From NCBI RefSeq assembly GCF_013177315.1, contig NZ_CP053661.1, positions 4,960,001 to 5,024,000 on the forward strand: DNA of 64,000 nt, read 5' to 3'. Position 1 is the stretch's first letter; each line of letters opens with the position of its first letter. The notes below the pieces were generated by a model. That model saw nothing but the letters and a program-made list of their open reading frames with translations, made no database searches and was not told where the DNA came from. The stretch is from Thermoleptolyngbya sichuanensis A183 (lineage in GTDB: Bacteria; Cyanobacteriota; Cyanobacteriia; Elainellales; Elainellaceae). The position numbers were made by a program, and so were the translations under genes. Below are positions 1 to 9,100 of the stretch, piece after piece.

Positions 1-293
1 AAAGCTGATTCAGAAAGCTGGCTCCTGAAAAGCTGCGCCCCACATTTACCTCCTGAGACAGAGGACACCCCTGGATCGAGTTACATACTCTGGAGATATA
101 TCTTGACTCCCTGAGGGGATGTGCCTACCGCACGTCCCTCTTTTTGTCGCTGATATGGATTGTTGCTGATGTGGGCGCGATGGGGTGCGCGGGGCTGTAG
201 GGATTGGGGATTTTAGATTGCCGATTTTAGATTGCCGATTTTGGATTATGAAGCCACGGATTTATTGAGCTTTTAGCTATTCCAGGCTTTTGG
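1..293. other. intergenic, no gene seen
   Basis: No open reading frame with family resemblance is visible. At 215-247 there are repeats of a TTTTAGATTGCCGA / TTTTGGATT type, one of several loci in the window carrying this AT-rich spacer motif. Confidence 0.5.
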
Positions 294-1934
294 CTACCTC
301 GACTCCAGCGGCAGAAACACCGTCAGCACTTCGCCTCGCTGGGGTCGTTGTTTCACGATTAGCTTACCGCCTAGCGCCTGGAACAGATTTTTGGTTACCG
401 CTAGGCTAAGGCTGAGGCTACCCGTTTCGGGCTGGAACATCAGCAGTTGCCCCAGCGATTTTAGCGGTGGCACAAAGCCCAGATTAGCTCCGGCTGGGTC
501 GGCGGCTGGTTGTTCTGCCTCAAATTGGAGCTTGAGCTGGTGTCCGGCTAGCTCCACCTGGAGGCGAATTTCGCTCCCTGGCGCAAGGGTCTGCGTGAGT
601 CGGTCGATCAGCCCGGTCAAAACCTGATCAAACAGGTTGGGGTCGGTGACGACGTTCGGCAGCTTTTGGGGCAGTTCGACCTGGAGCGTCAAACTGCGCT
701 GGCTGGCAAGCTGCTTCCACCGGGACACGTTTTGCTCGAACACCTGCGCCAGGGACACCGGGGCCAGGGGCATCAGCGGATGCTTGACCGGAGCCGTTTC
801 TAGTTCTGCGGCGCGGAAAATCAGGTTAAACCGATCGATTTGTTCGGTGCATTCTTGGTCGATGACTTGCAGGCGCTTTAGCACGTCGGGGCTGAGGTCT
901 TTGCGCTTGAGCAGGAGCCGCGTCAGGGTGCGGATGGTGGTCAGCGGCGTGCGGACTTCGTGGGCGATCGCCTGCAAGAGTTCCATATCCAGGTGTTCGC
1001 TCTTGGCGCTCAGCAGATTATCTGCCTCTGCCTGGCCCTTGCGGCTAGCATTGTTTCCATTGGTCGAGCTTGACTGCTGCAAGCCCAGGGCGATCGCCTC
1101 GCCATCATGGAGCCAGTGCAAGGGCGACACCTCAACGACCTCGGCCGCTTCTTCTGGGACACTGGAGCGATCGCCCACAGTCGGCAGCGAGTTGGGATGG
1201 GCTTCCCACTCCAGCGGCTCTGGCAAAAAGTCGAGCATCAGCCGATTGAACCGGGAAACCAGTCGATAGTCGGGCAATGCGGTGGGGCGATCGTCGGGAC
1301 GATTGGGATCGAGCGGCATGAACTGGATAACCAGTGGCTCGATCTGTCCCAAGATCCCCGCCCCTGCGAACAGCAGCCGTGCCCGCAGCGCCTGCCACGC
1401 CGCCCGCACCACCACCGGGTCAAAGGACAGCATAAACGCAGGCGTGCCTTCCAGATCTTCCCCTAGCACCATCACCAGCCCAAAGGTGGGCGTTAGCACC
1501 AGGCAAAACTGCTCCGCCGCCAGCGGATCATTGGGCATGAGGGGCACCGTGGCCGCCGTAGAGCCGTGCGGGGCGTTGTGCTGGGCCGAGGGCAACAGCC
1601 GGAACGGAAGCCACGACGCGGTTTCTAGCGCATTTACCGTGAAATTCCAGGTGGCAACTCGTGCGACCACATCGGGTGCTTCTAGCACGGGCAGCGGCCC
1701 CGATAGCACCAAAGCCTGGGCTTTTGCTTTGGAAGATCGAGGTTTGGGGTCAAGGGGGAGCGTTTCCAAAAGTAGATGGTTCAGCGCGGCGATCGCCCCC
1801 CACCATTCGCGCTCAGCCTTAAGCTGCTGCCGGGCCACAGGGCCAGGCTGCCGCACCGGGCTTTCTGCCTGGGCAACGACTTCACTGAGGGTGGGTAGAT
1901 ACCACTTATGCACGGCTGCGCGTCCTGGAAACAA
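294..1934 (-). CDS. sensor histidine kinase-like protein with degraded ATPase domain
   Basis: A 546-residue soluble protein with no membrane segment. Residues 1-300 are an unassigned sensory region rich in Pro and Ala. A HisKA dimerisation/phosphoacceptor domain follows, with His325 in the motif AHEVRTP. The C-terminal 120 residues have the layout of a HATPase_c domain, but the Asn of the N box is missing (VLTGLIDRLTQ, around 437-447) and no DxGxG box can be found. The fold therefore looks kept while ATP binding looks lost. By family knowledge such proteins may act as phosphotransfer or scaffold partners; that is inference. No response regulator is adjacent. An alternative GTG start lies eight codons in. 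Confidence 0.75.
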   Translation of the reverse strand: MFPGRAAVHKWYLPTLSEVVAQAESPVRQPGPVARQQLKAEREWWGAIAALNHLLLETLPLDPKPRSSKAKAQALVLSGPLPVLEAPDVVARVATWNFTVNALETASWLPFRLLPSAQHNAPHGSTAATVPLMPNDPLAAEQFCLVLTPTFGLVMVLGEDLEGTPAFMLSFDPVVVRAAWQALRARLLFAGAGILGQIEPLVIQFMPLDPNRPDDRPTALPDYRLVSRFNRLMLDFLPEPLEWEAHPNSLPTVGDRSSVPEEAAEVVEVSPLHWLHDGEAIALGLQQSSSTNGNNASRKGQAEADNLLSAKSEHLDMELLQAIAHEVRTPLTTIRTLTRLLLKRKDLSPDVLKRLQVIDQECTEQIDRFNLIFRAAELETAPVKHPLMPLAPVSLAQVFEQNVSRWKQLASQRSLTLQVELPQKLPNVVTDPNLFDQVLTGLIDRLTQTLAPGSEIRLQVELAGHQLKLQFEAEQPAADPAGANLGFVPPLKSLGQLLMFQPETGSLSLSLAVTKNLFQALGGKLIVKQRPQRGEVLTVFLPLESR

Positions 1935-2397
1935 ACGGTTCCAATATCGATGAGTGCAGAGCAGTGAGGTAAAACGCGGCTGCCATTGCCCCTAGAGAGG
2001 TTCTACAGAGGCAGTATACCCACAGGCATTCAGCCCTGGCACATCTCTCTGGTACATCTCTCTGGCACACTTACCTGGCACACTTGCCTGGCACCATCTG
2101 GGCCAATGCACAGCGATCGCGCCTTATCACTAATCACCTCATGAATCACCTCATGCTCCTATATAAGACGATATCGATAAACCTCCAGAGAGCCTAGCTC
2201 TAGAACCGAACTCTGGGGTCGCAATGCCCGCCCTATGATGGGGATCAGGGGCGATCGCCCTCAAGCTGGGACACGAACAGAGGACTGATGCAGTGGCCGG
2301 ATTTCTCGCGGGCGCAGTCCACAAGAAATCCTCCAAAATCCAACTGATTGCAAGTTATTGCAAGTGCGTAAGTCCTGAAAAGACAGAGGGCAGAGAC
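1935..2397. other. intergenic with short direct repeats
   Basis: The stretch holds a run of imperfect repeats (tggtacatctct / tggcacacttacc, about 2038-2095) and, at 2285-2385, a degenerate copy of a palindromic repeat also found at 5.5 and 11.8 kb. No gene is recognisable. Confidence 0.5.
2285..2385. repeat. palindromic interspersed repeat, degenerate copy 1
   Basis: It shares GGATTTCTCGCGGGC followed by AAGAAATCCTCCAAAAT and the tail GCAAGTGCGTAAGTCCTG with the copy at 5506-5583. The inner hairpin arms are imperfect here. It ends just before the likely start of the hydrolase-like gene. Confidence 0.6.
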
Positions 2398-2964
2398 TTG
2401 GCGACGGTACTGGTGGTGTGTCCGGGGATGCATTCGCCCCGGCTTACAGAATCTTTTCTAGCGGCAGTAGCGCTGGATCGGCTGGACACGATGCAAATTT
2501 GCGTCATACCGGGCGATCGCCAGCCCGTTTATTCGCCGCTGTACGGGCTGAAGGTGTTGCAGCATCGGCTGGGCGCACCCTGGGCCGCCCCGCCGGTCTT
2601 GTTTCTCGGCTTTAGTGCAGGTGTGGTAGGGTTGGCGGCGATCGCCCCCCTCTGGCAAGCGCTCGGCGGAACCGTGCTGGGGCTGATTGCGCTAGACGGC
2701 TGGGGTATGCCCCTGAGCGGCCCTTTCCCCATCCATCGACTCAGCCACGATCGCTTTACCGACTGGAGTTCGGCCTTGCTAGATGGGCCAGCGGTGAGCG
2801 CTAGGGGAAGCCGCTTTTATGCAGAACCCGCCGTGGCGCATCTGGATCTGTGGCGATCGCCCCACACGACGACGGGCTGGTGGCATTCGGCATCGGGGTC
2901 TCAGGTGTTCACCACGGCGGCGGCGTGCCTGCAAGCGCTGATTCAGACTGCTGTTGCTCAATAA
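2398..2964 (+). CDS. alpha/beta-hydrolase-like protein of unknown function
   Basis: The start chosen is TTG at 2398, eight bases after GAGG. The longer open frame back to 2293 runs through a repeat and is unlikely to be coding. The protein (about 188 aa) begins with a hydrophobic strand ending VCPGMHSP. It contains GFSAGVVG, which resembles the nucleophile elbow GxSxG of alpha/beta hydrolases, followed by an Ala/Leu-rich helix. A His-rich segment (HTTTGWWHSASG) near the C-terminus could supply the catalytic His. It is short for a full hydrolase, so catalysis is uncertain. The GNAT gene follows after 39 bp and may be co-transcribed. Confidence 0.65.
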   Translation: MATVLVVCPGMHSPRLTESFLAAVALDRLDTMQICVIPGDRQPVYSPLYGLKVLQHRLGAPWAAPPVLFLGFSAGVVGLAAIAPLWQALGGTVLGLIALDGWGMPLSGPFPIHRLSHDRFTDWSSALLDGPAVSARGSRFYAEPAVAHLDLWRSPHTTTGWWHSASGSQVFTTAAACLQALIQTAVAQ

Positions 2965-3003
2965 CCGCTTTAGGGTCGCATATCCACCTAATCGACAACC
3001 CCA

Positions 3004-3528
3004 ATGCTCCACTCCACACCTGAACTAGAAACGCAGCGACTTTATCTGCAACAGTTTCAGCCAGACGACCTCGACGCGCTGGCAGCGCTATCAGCCAATC
3101 CAGACGTGATGCGCTACGTGGGAAAAGGTGTCCGTACGCGAGCAGAAACTCAAATCGGGCTGCATCGCATGATTGATCATTGGCAGGCGCACGGCTTTGG
3201 CATGTGGAAGCTGGTGGAAAACGAGACAGGGGCTTTTGTTGGGCGGGCCGGGCTGATTTATCTGGACAGCACGCCAGAAATCGAAGTGGGGTATGTGCTG
3301 GGTTGCCCCTTTTGGGGACGTGGGCTGGCTACCGAAGCGGCGCGGGCCAGCCTCCAGTTTGGGTTTGATACCTTAGGGCTGGAGCGAATCGTGGCGATCG
3401 CCCGGCCCGAAAACCACGCCTCACAGCGTGTCATGCAAAAACTCGGCATGACCTATGAAAAAGACGCTTTTTACTACAACTGTGCGGTCGTGTATTGGGC
3501 GATCGCCCGCGAACATTTCTCGCCATGA
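3004..3528 (+). CDS. GNAT family N-acetyltransferase (RimJ/RimL type)
   Basis: A 174-residue protein with the complete layout of the RimJ/RimL branch of GNAT enzymes, which move an acetyl group from acetyl-CoA to an amino group of a protein N-terminus or small molecule. The opening ETQRLYLQQFQPDDLDAL is the typical beta1-alpha1 start. EVGYVLGCPFWGRGLATEA carries the acetyl-CoA pyrophosphate loop (Q/RxxGxG/A-like). ERIVAIARPENHASQRVMQKLGM is the conserved C-terminal part. The substrate cannot be read from the sequence. It lies 39 bp after the hydrolase-like gene on the same strand. Confidence 0.9.
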   Translation: MLHSTPELETQRLYLQQFQPDDLDALAALSANPDVMRYVGKGVRTRAETQIGLHRMIDHWQAHGFGMWKLVENETGAFVGRAGLIYLDSTPEIEVGYVLGCPFWGRGLATEAARASLQFGFDTLGLERIVAIARPENHASQRVMQKLGMTYEKDAFYYNCAVVYWAIAREHFSP

Positions 3529-3616
3529 CACCCACTCACAGTCACCCCCTCAAACTAGCCTGAGGCTGCCCTCGACCTAGCGTAGAAGGATGAATGGAGC
3601 AATACACTAGACTCAA

Positions 3617-3697
3617 TGCGGATGGCGAGACTCGAACTCGCAAGGCAAAGCCACACGCCCCTCAAACGTGCGCGTATACCAATTCCGCCACATCCGC
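3617..3697 (-). tRNA. tRNA-Leu (anticodon GAG)
   Basis: The reverse complement folds as an 81-nt class II tRNA. The acceptor arms GCGGATG and CATCCGC pair, with discriminator A. The D region is GGCGGAATTGGTATACGC. The anticodon arm CACGT-TTGAGGG-GCGTG gives anticodon GAG. A variable arm is present, and the T arm is GCGAGTTCGAGTCTCGC. CCA is not encoded. Confidence 0.95.
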
Positions 3698-3941
3698 GTG
3701 GGGGGAACAGGCAAATCAGCATGAGGGATGACTGCTGACTTACTCACAGTCTTTAACTGTACTCCAAAATCGCGCAATCGTCCAAGCCACGCGCTGCAAA
3801 TTTGCCACCAATTTCTCGCCAATTTCGCCTATGTTTTTCTCAGGGCTAGAAAATTTTTGCATCCCTCAAGTTTTGCGCCTCTCATTGTTGCGTCCTCTCA
3901 AGGGGTGCGCGTCTAAGTTGGGCCCATTTCGTTAGTCGCTG

Positions 3942-5495
3942 ATGCTGTCTCCTTCTTCGCCCGACTCACTCCCAAAGCCGCTGGTTGACCTAGAGCAGCG
4001 AATGCGCCCGCTTCTGCCCGCCAGCCTCTATGCCGCGCTGTGGGTCGATCCCACTGCCGACACGCTGATGCAGGTGTTTCAGCACCTACGCACAATGCAG
4101 CAGGTGTTGCATGACTACATGCCCCGCCAGGTGTCCGAAGCGCCGCCCCTGCCAGGAGAACTGCGCCATGGCTGGCAGGAGGGGACGCTGCTGTTTACCG
4201 ATCTGGCGGGCTTTACGCCCCTGCTAGAGGCAAATGCGGATGCGGGGTCGGAGGGCGCGGCGGCGCTGTTGACGCTGATTAACCAATATTTCTCCAGCAT
4301 GATTGAAATTATCAGCAAGTCGGGGGGCGACCTGCTGGAGTTTACGGGCGATGCCATGCTGGTGCAGTTTTTGCCAGGGCGAGATGGCAGCGATGCGGCG
4401 CAGGCGGTGCGGGCGGGCCTGCGAATGCAGCGGGCGATGACCCAATTCACCGCGCTGGACATGCCCCAGGGTCAGTTTTCGCTGGAGATGCGGGTGGGCA
4501 TTCATTCTGGACGGTTTCTGACGGCGGATATTGGCACGCCAGAGCGAATGGGGCGGGTGCTGCTGGGAAAGACAGTGCAGCAGGCGAAGCGGGCAGAGTC
4601 AGCTAGTGCTGTGGGGCGGGTGTGCGTGAGTCGGGAAGTGGGCGATCGCCTCGGTCAAGAATTTCCGCTCCAGCCGCTCGATGCCCAGCACAGCCTGGTG
4701 ATTGACCAGCTTAGCCCGGAGGAACTAGGAGAATATGACATCACGCTGCCCCGTCGCCGCATGGCTTCATCGATGCTGATGGATCGCAGCATCCCCGGCC
4801 TGAGTGAGGAAATTCAAAAGTCGGTAGGTCTGGTAGAGCCACTGGCCAGCTACTTGCCCGCGCCGATTCTGAACCTGCTGGTGGAATGCGCTGCTCAGCG
4901 TCAGATTCCGCCGGCCTTCCCAACCCCAACGGTGGTCTTTGTCAACCTGATGGGGCTGCCGGAAGCCGTAGACCTGGCCTCGCCTGATGAAGTGGATCTG
5001 CTGGTGCGCCGCTATTCGCAAGCGTTTGCGCTGATCCACGCCAGCGTGCGATCGCGCGGCGGCATTTTGCAAAAGGTGACCTATCATTCCCTCGGTTCCG
5101 ACATGCTGGTCTACTTCGGAGCGCTGGGCAGCCACCCCGAAGATGCGCTGCGGGCAGCAGACATGGCTCTGGAGGTTCGCCAAATTGTCCACCAGCTTGC
5201 ACCACCACGGTCTGCGGGTCAGCCTGTGGACATCGCCTGTCGCATCGGCCTCGACCAGGGCCCAGTGTTTGCCGCCGAAATCGGCTCGCCCCGTGCCCGC
5301 CGCGAGTTTAATATCCTGGGGGACCCCGTGAACACGGCCGCCCGCCTGATGACCCTTGCCAGCAGTGGACAAATTTTGCTGACGGAATCGGTGTATCGGG
5401 CGATCGCCCCCCACTATCCCTGCACGCCCATCGGTGATTTGTTTCTCAAAGGCAAAACCACACCCCAGCCCACCTTTGAGCTTGAATCCCCATAG
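3942..5495 (+). CDS. single-chain class III nucleotide cyclase with two complementary cyclase domains
   Basis: This 517-residue soluble protein has two class III adenylate/guanylate cyclase domains (about 80-240 and 325-515) after a short N-terminal helical region. Domain 1 keeps the two metal-binding aspartates (Asp87 in LFTDLAGFT, Asp137 in FTGDAML) but has Gln213 where the transition-state Asn should be. Domain 2 has lost the first metal Asp (Asn335 in VFVNLMGLP) but keeps Lys378 and the Asn464/Arg468 pair in GDPVNTAARL. The purine-selecting position is Asn457, neither Asp nor Thr. The two halves look fit to build one asymmetric active site, as in mammalian soluble adenylyl cyclase. cAMP is the likely product (inference). 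A palindromic repeat lies 10 bp after the stop. Confidence 0.88.
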   Translation: MLSPSSPDSLPKPLVDLEQRMRPLLPASLYAALWVDPTADTLMQVFQHLRTMQQVLHDYMPRQVSEAPPLPGELRHGWQEGTLLFTDLAGFTPLLEANADAGSEGAAALLTLINQYFSSMIEIISKSGGDLLEFTGDAMLVQFLPGRDGSDAAQAVRAGLRMQRAMTQFTALDMPQGQFSLEMRVGIHSGRFLTADIGTPERMGRVLLGKTVQQAKRAESASAVGRVCVSREVGDRLGQEFPLQPLDAQHSLVIDQLSPEELGEYDITLPRRRMASSMLMDRSIPGLSEEIQKSVGLVEPLASYLPAPILNLLVECAAQRQIPPAFPTPTVVFVNLMGLPEAVDLASPDEVDLLVRRYSQAFALIHASVRSRGGILQKVTYHSLGSDMLVYFGALGSHPEDALRAADMALEVRQIVHQLAPPRSAGQPVDIACRIGLDQGPVFAAEIGSPRARREFNILGDPVNTAARLMTLASSGQILLTESVYRAIAPHYPCTPIGDLFLKGKTTPQPTFELESP

Positions 5496-5505
5496 GACTT
5501 CACAG

Positions 5506-5583
5506 TTGGACGATTTCTCGCGGGCTGCGCTCGCGAGAAATCGTCCAAAATTCAGAAAACTGAGCGCAAGTGCGTAAGCCCTG
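5506..5583. repeat. palindromic interspersed repeat, copy 2 (perfect hairpin)
   Basis: The 17-bp arms at 5506-5522 and 5532-5548 (TTGGACGATTTCTCGCG and its exact complement) are separated by 9 bases. They are followed by the tail GCGCAAGTGCGTAAGCCCTG, shared with copy 1. Its place right after the cyclase stop codon means it may also act as a transcription stop, though it has no long T run. Confidence 0.75.
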
Positions 5584-6156
5584 CCCCGATTTGAGACAGA
5601 GACGCACTAAGCTCCAATCCCAGCTTCAGGCTAAAAAAATTGTCCTGACTGAAACAGGGGTTGCTATCATTAAGCCGTTTTTCAGAGCAATTTTTGTAGC
5701 GCTCTGAAAAGCATGTTTCAGCGTGGCTTGTGCGGATACAGCACGGTTTTTCAGATGGCTTACCCACACGCCAAACTCCAGTTTCAAAGCTGCCTTAACG
5801 CTTTCTCTGAGGGCAAATTATAGGGCGATCGCCTACGGATTCAGTTTTATGTCAAAAAGGATACTAGGTTAGTCAAATTAATCAATTGACATGTTAATTT
5901 CATCGCTCCAGATTGGGCAACCTTGCTTTATCACTTTTGTTTCAGACGTTAGATATCAGGAGATATTGGGTTCAACCTTCTAGCAAGGTCATGTCCCGCC
6001 TCCCTTTCTCGACCTTCCCAGGAGTTCTCAGAAATGCTCTCAGAAGCATGAAATAGAACTCCGAAAAAACTCCGAAATTCCCAATCTGGCAACGCAGAAT
6101 CCCTGTCCCCCCTCCGTACTTCCTCCCGCTGTTCAAGTTCGTTAGGAAAACAGTTA
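5584..6156. other. intergenic, with one stem-loop
   Basis: No convincing gene. An inverted repeat TTTTCAGAGC (5679-5688) / GCTCTGAAAA (5701-5710) could form a 10-bp hairpin with a 12-nt loop. The region between 5830 and 5950 is AT-rich and is the likely promoter zone for the large gene that starts at 6157. Confidence 0.4.
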
Positions 6157-9100
6157 ATGGCTACTCTGATTGGAACCCCCGGCCCGGACTTTTTGCTTGG
6201 CACTCCCGATGCTGATCTCATTTTTGGCGAGGATGGAGATGATTACCTCCTTGGCGCTGCTGGCAACGACCAAATTAACGGTGGCAATGGTAACGACCTG
6301 CTCCAGGGCAATGCAGGCAACGATCTGATAGATGGCGGCGCTGGCAACGACACCCTCTCCGGCGGCATCGGCAATGACACTCTCAACGGCGGCGACGGCG
6401 ACGACCTGATCTATGCTGACAGCGGCCTCAACCGACTAAATGGTGGACAAGGAGCCGATACACTGGTCGCGGGCACTGGCGGGCGAGATGTCATGACCGG
6501 TGGCCCCGGCCGCGATGTGTTCGTCCTGGCCAATGGCACAGGCGGTAGCCAACGAAGAAACGCCAACGTCATCACCGATTTCAACCCCAATCAAGACCGC
6601 ATTGGTCTAGCAGGCGACCTGCGCTTCAATAACCTCAGCATCGTCCAGGGCACAGGCAACAACCGCAACAACGTCATCATTCGCAACCGTCAGACGGGTG
6701 AATTTCTGGCGATCGTCCGCAATGTGAACGTCAGCCGCCTCACCCGCACCAACGTAGCCGCCTTCCCGCTGCCCCCCCGCGACACCACGCCGCCCAGCGC
6801 TGCCAACCTAGTCATCGCCAATCCCAATATCACTGTTGCGGGAGGAACCACCCAGACCTTCACTATTCAATATGCCGATGCGGTTCAGCTCAATAGCCTC
6901 AGCTTCCGCAATGGCAACCTGCTCATCACGGGCCCCAATGGCTTTGTGCAGGGGGCGCAGTTGGTCGGCTTTACTCCCGTCGGCAACGGCACCTCCCGCA
7001 CCGTGACCTATCAAATCACAGCCCCCGGCGGCACTTGGGATGCCAACGACAACGGCACCTACCAGGTTTCGCTGCAAGCCGGGCAAATCTTCGACACCAG
7101 CGGCAACGCAGCCCCTGCGGCGACGCTTGGCAGTTTCAATGTCAGCGTGCCCATTCCCATCGTGCCTGTCAGCGTTGCCGTCTCGCCTGCTAACGTGGTC
7201 GAGGACAGCGGCGGCACTCTGGTCTACACCTTCACCCGCACCACCTTCATCCGCAATGCCCTGACTGTCAACTTCACCCTAGGCGGCACCGCCACGCGCG
7301 GCACCGACTATAACGTGACGGGAGCCAGCATTACAGGCAGCACGGGCACGATTATCTTTGCCCCCAACGCCAGCACTGCCACGATCCAAGTCACCCCCAT
7401 TGCAGATAACCTGATCGAGCCAAACGAAACGGTCATCGTAGCGCTGGCCCCTGGTGCTGGCTACAGTCTCGCTTCTGCCAGCAGCGCCACAGGCACTATC
7501 ATCGACGATGAAAGCCAGATCGCACTATCTGTGTCTCCTGCTAGCGTTCTAGAAGACAGCGGCAGTGAGCTGGTTTACACCTTCACTCGGACAGGATTTC
7601 TAAACCGCAGCATCACGGTGAGTTTTGGAGTGGGCGGCACCGCAGGCTTTGGCGCAACCAGCGACTACACCGTAAACGCACCGCTAGGAACAACATTTAC
7701 CTATGGCGCATCGGCGGGCACGATTACCTTTGCGGCAGGGGAAAGCACCAAAACGCTGCGTATCCGCCCCAACGCAGACACAGTGGTTGAGCCTGACGAA
7801 ACCGTGGCTTTGACGCTTAACAATGGTGTCGGCTACGTTCGAGCCACGATGACTCCAGTGATTGGAACCATCGTAAATGACGATAGCTCCGTAAGTGTTG
7901 CGGTTTCGCCTAGTGCTGTTCTCGAAGATAGCGGCACGGGGATGGTCTACACCTTTACCCGAAACGGATTCACAGGCAACGCAATCACCGTAAACTTTAC
8001 AGTCGGCGGCACGGCAACCTTAGGCGGGCCAAGTTCGGATTACACCATCACAAGCGCAACGGTCACGGGTGGAAAGGGCACCATTAACTTTGCGGTCGGA
8101 GAAACTACAAAGACGATCACCGTCACGCCCACCAGCGACAACGTGGTGGAACCCAGTGAAACTGTTGTGATTGGGGTGGCAACTGGCACGGGGTATGTAG
8201 TCGGTTCACCCAGCACTGCCATAGGCACGATTCAAAATGATGACTCTAGCATCCAGCTTTCCGTATCGCCCAGCAGCGTGCTAGAAGATAGCGGCGAAGA
8301 TCTGGTCTTTACCTTCACCCGTACAGCGTTCCTCGATCGCCCAATTACGGTCAACTTTGGCGTGGGTGGCACAGCAACCTTCAGCACCGACTACACGGTG
8401 TCTGCGCCCGTAGGCACAACCTTTACCTACACGGCGCTGGGGGGAACGGTGCAGTTTGCCGCTGGCGAATCGACCAAGACGATCCTTGTGAAGCCCGTTG
8501 CAGACTCCAGCCTAGAGCCGAATGAACTGGTGACGCTGACCCTGCAACCGGGGACAGGCTACACGCCCGTCAGCACGACACCAGTTTCCGGCATCATCGA
8601 AGACGACGACGCAATCGTGACGCTAACGGTTTCGCCCGACAATGTTTTGGAAGACAGCGGACAGGAAATTGTCTACACCTTCACGCGAGTAGGCGCAACG
8701 ACTCGTGCGCTGACGGTAAACTTTGCGGTAGGCGGTACGGCGACGTTTGGTGCAGGCGGCAATGACTACACGGTCGAAGGCGCAGCCAGCTTTAACCCCA
8801 CAGCGGGCACGATTACGTTTGCACCTGGGGCGACCACGGCTGTTTTGCGGATTAAGCCTGTTGCGGATCTAGGCACGATTGAACCAGACGAGACCATTAG
8901 CCTGACGCTCGCTAGCGGGTCTGGCTATACCATCGGCACGACAGCCCCGCAGATCAGCACGATCCTCAACGATGACGGCATCGTCACCAACACAAACGAC
9001 TCTGGAGCGGGGTCGCTGCGCCAGGCGATTATTGCCGCCAATAATGCCAACTCGATTGCCAACCCAACGATTACCTTTGCGTCATCGGTAAGCGGCACGA

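Noticed and set aside
3613..3822. A 69-residue minus-strand open frame
   Set aside because: It is a translation through tRNA-Leu; the tail FEGRVALPCEFESRHPH is the usual false protein from tRNA sequence.
5552..5767. A 71-residue minus-strand frame after the cyclase
   Set aside because: Cys/Ser-rich random composition, overlaps a hairpin, no RBS.
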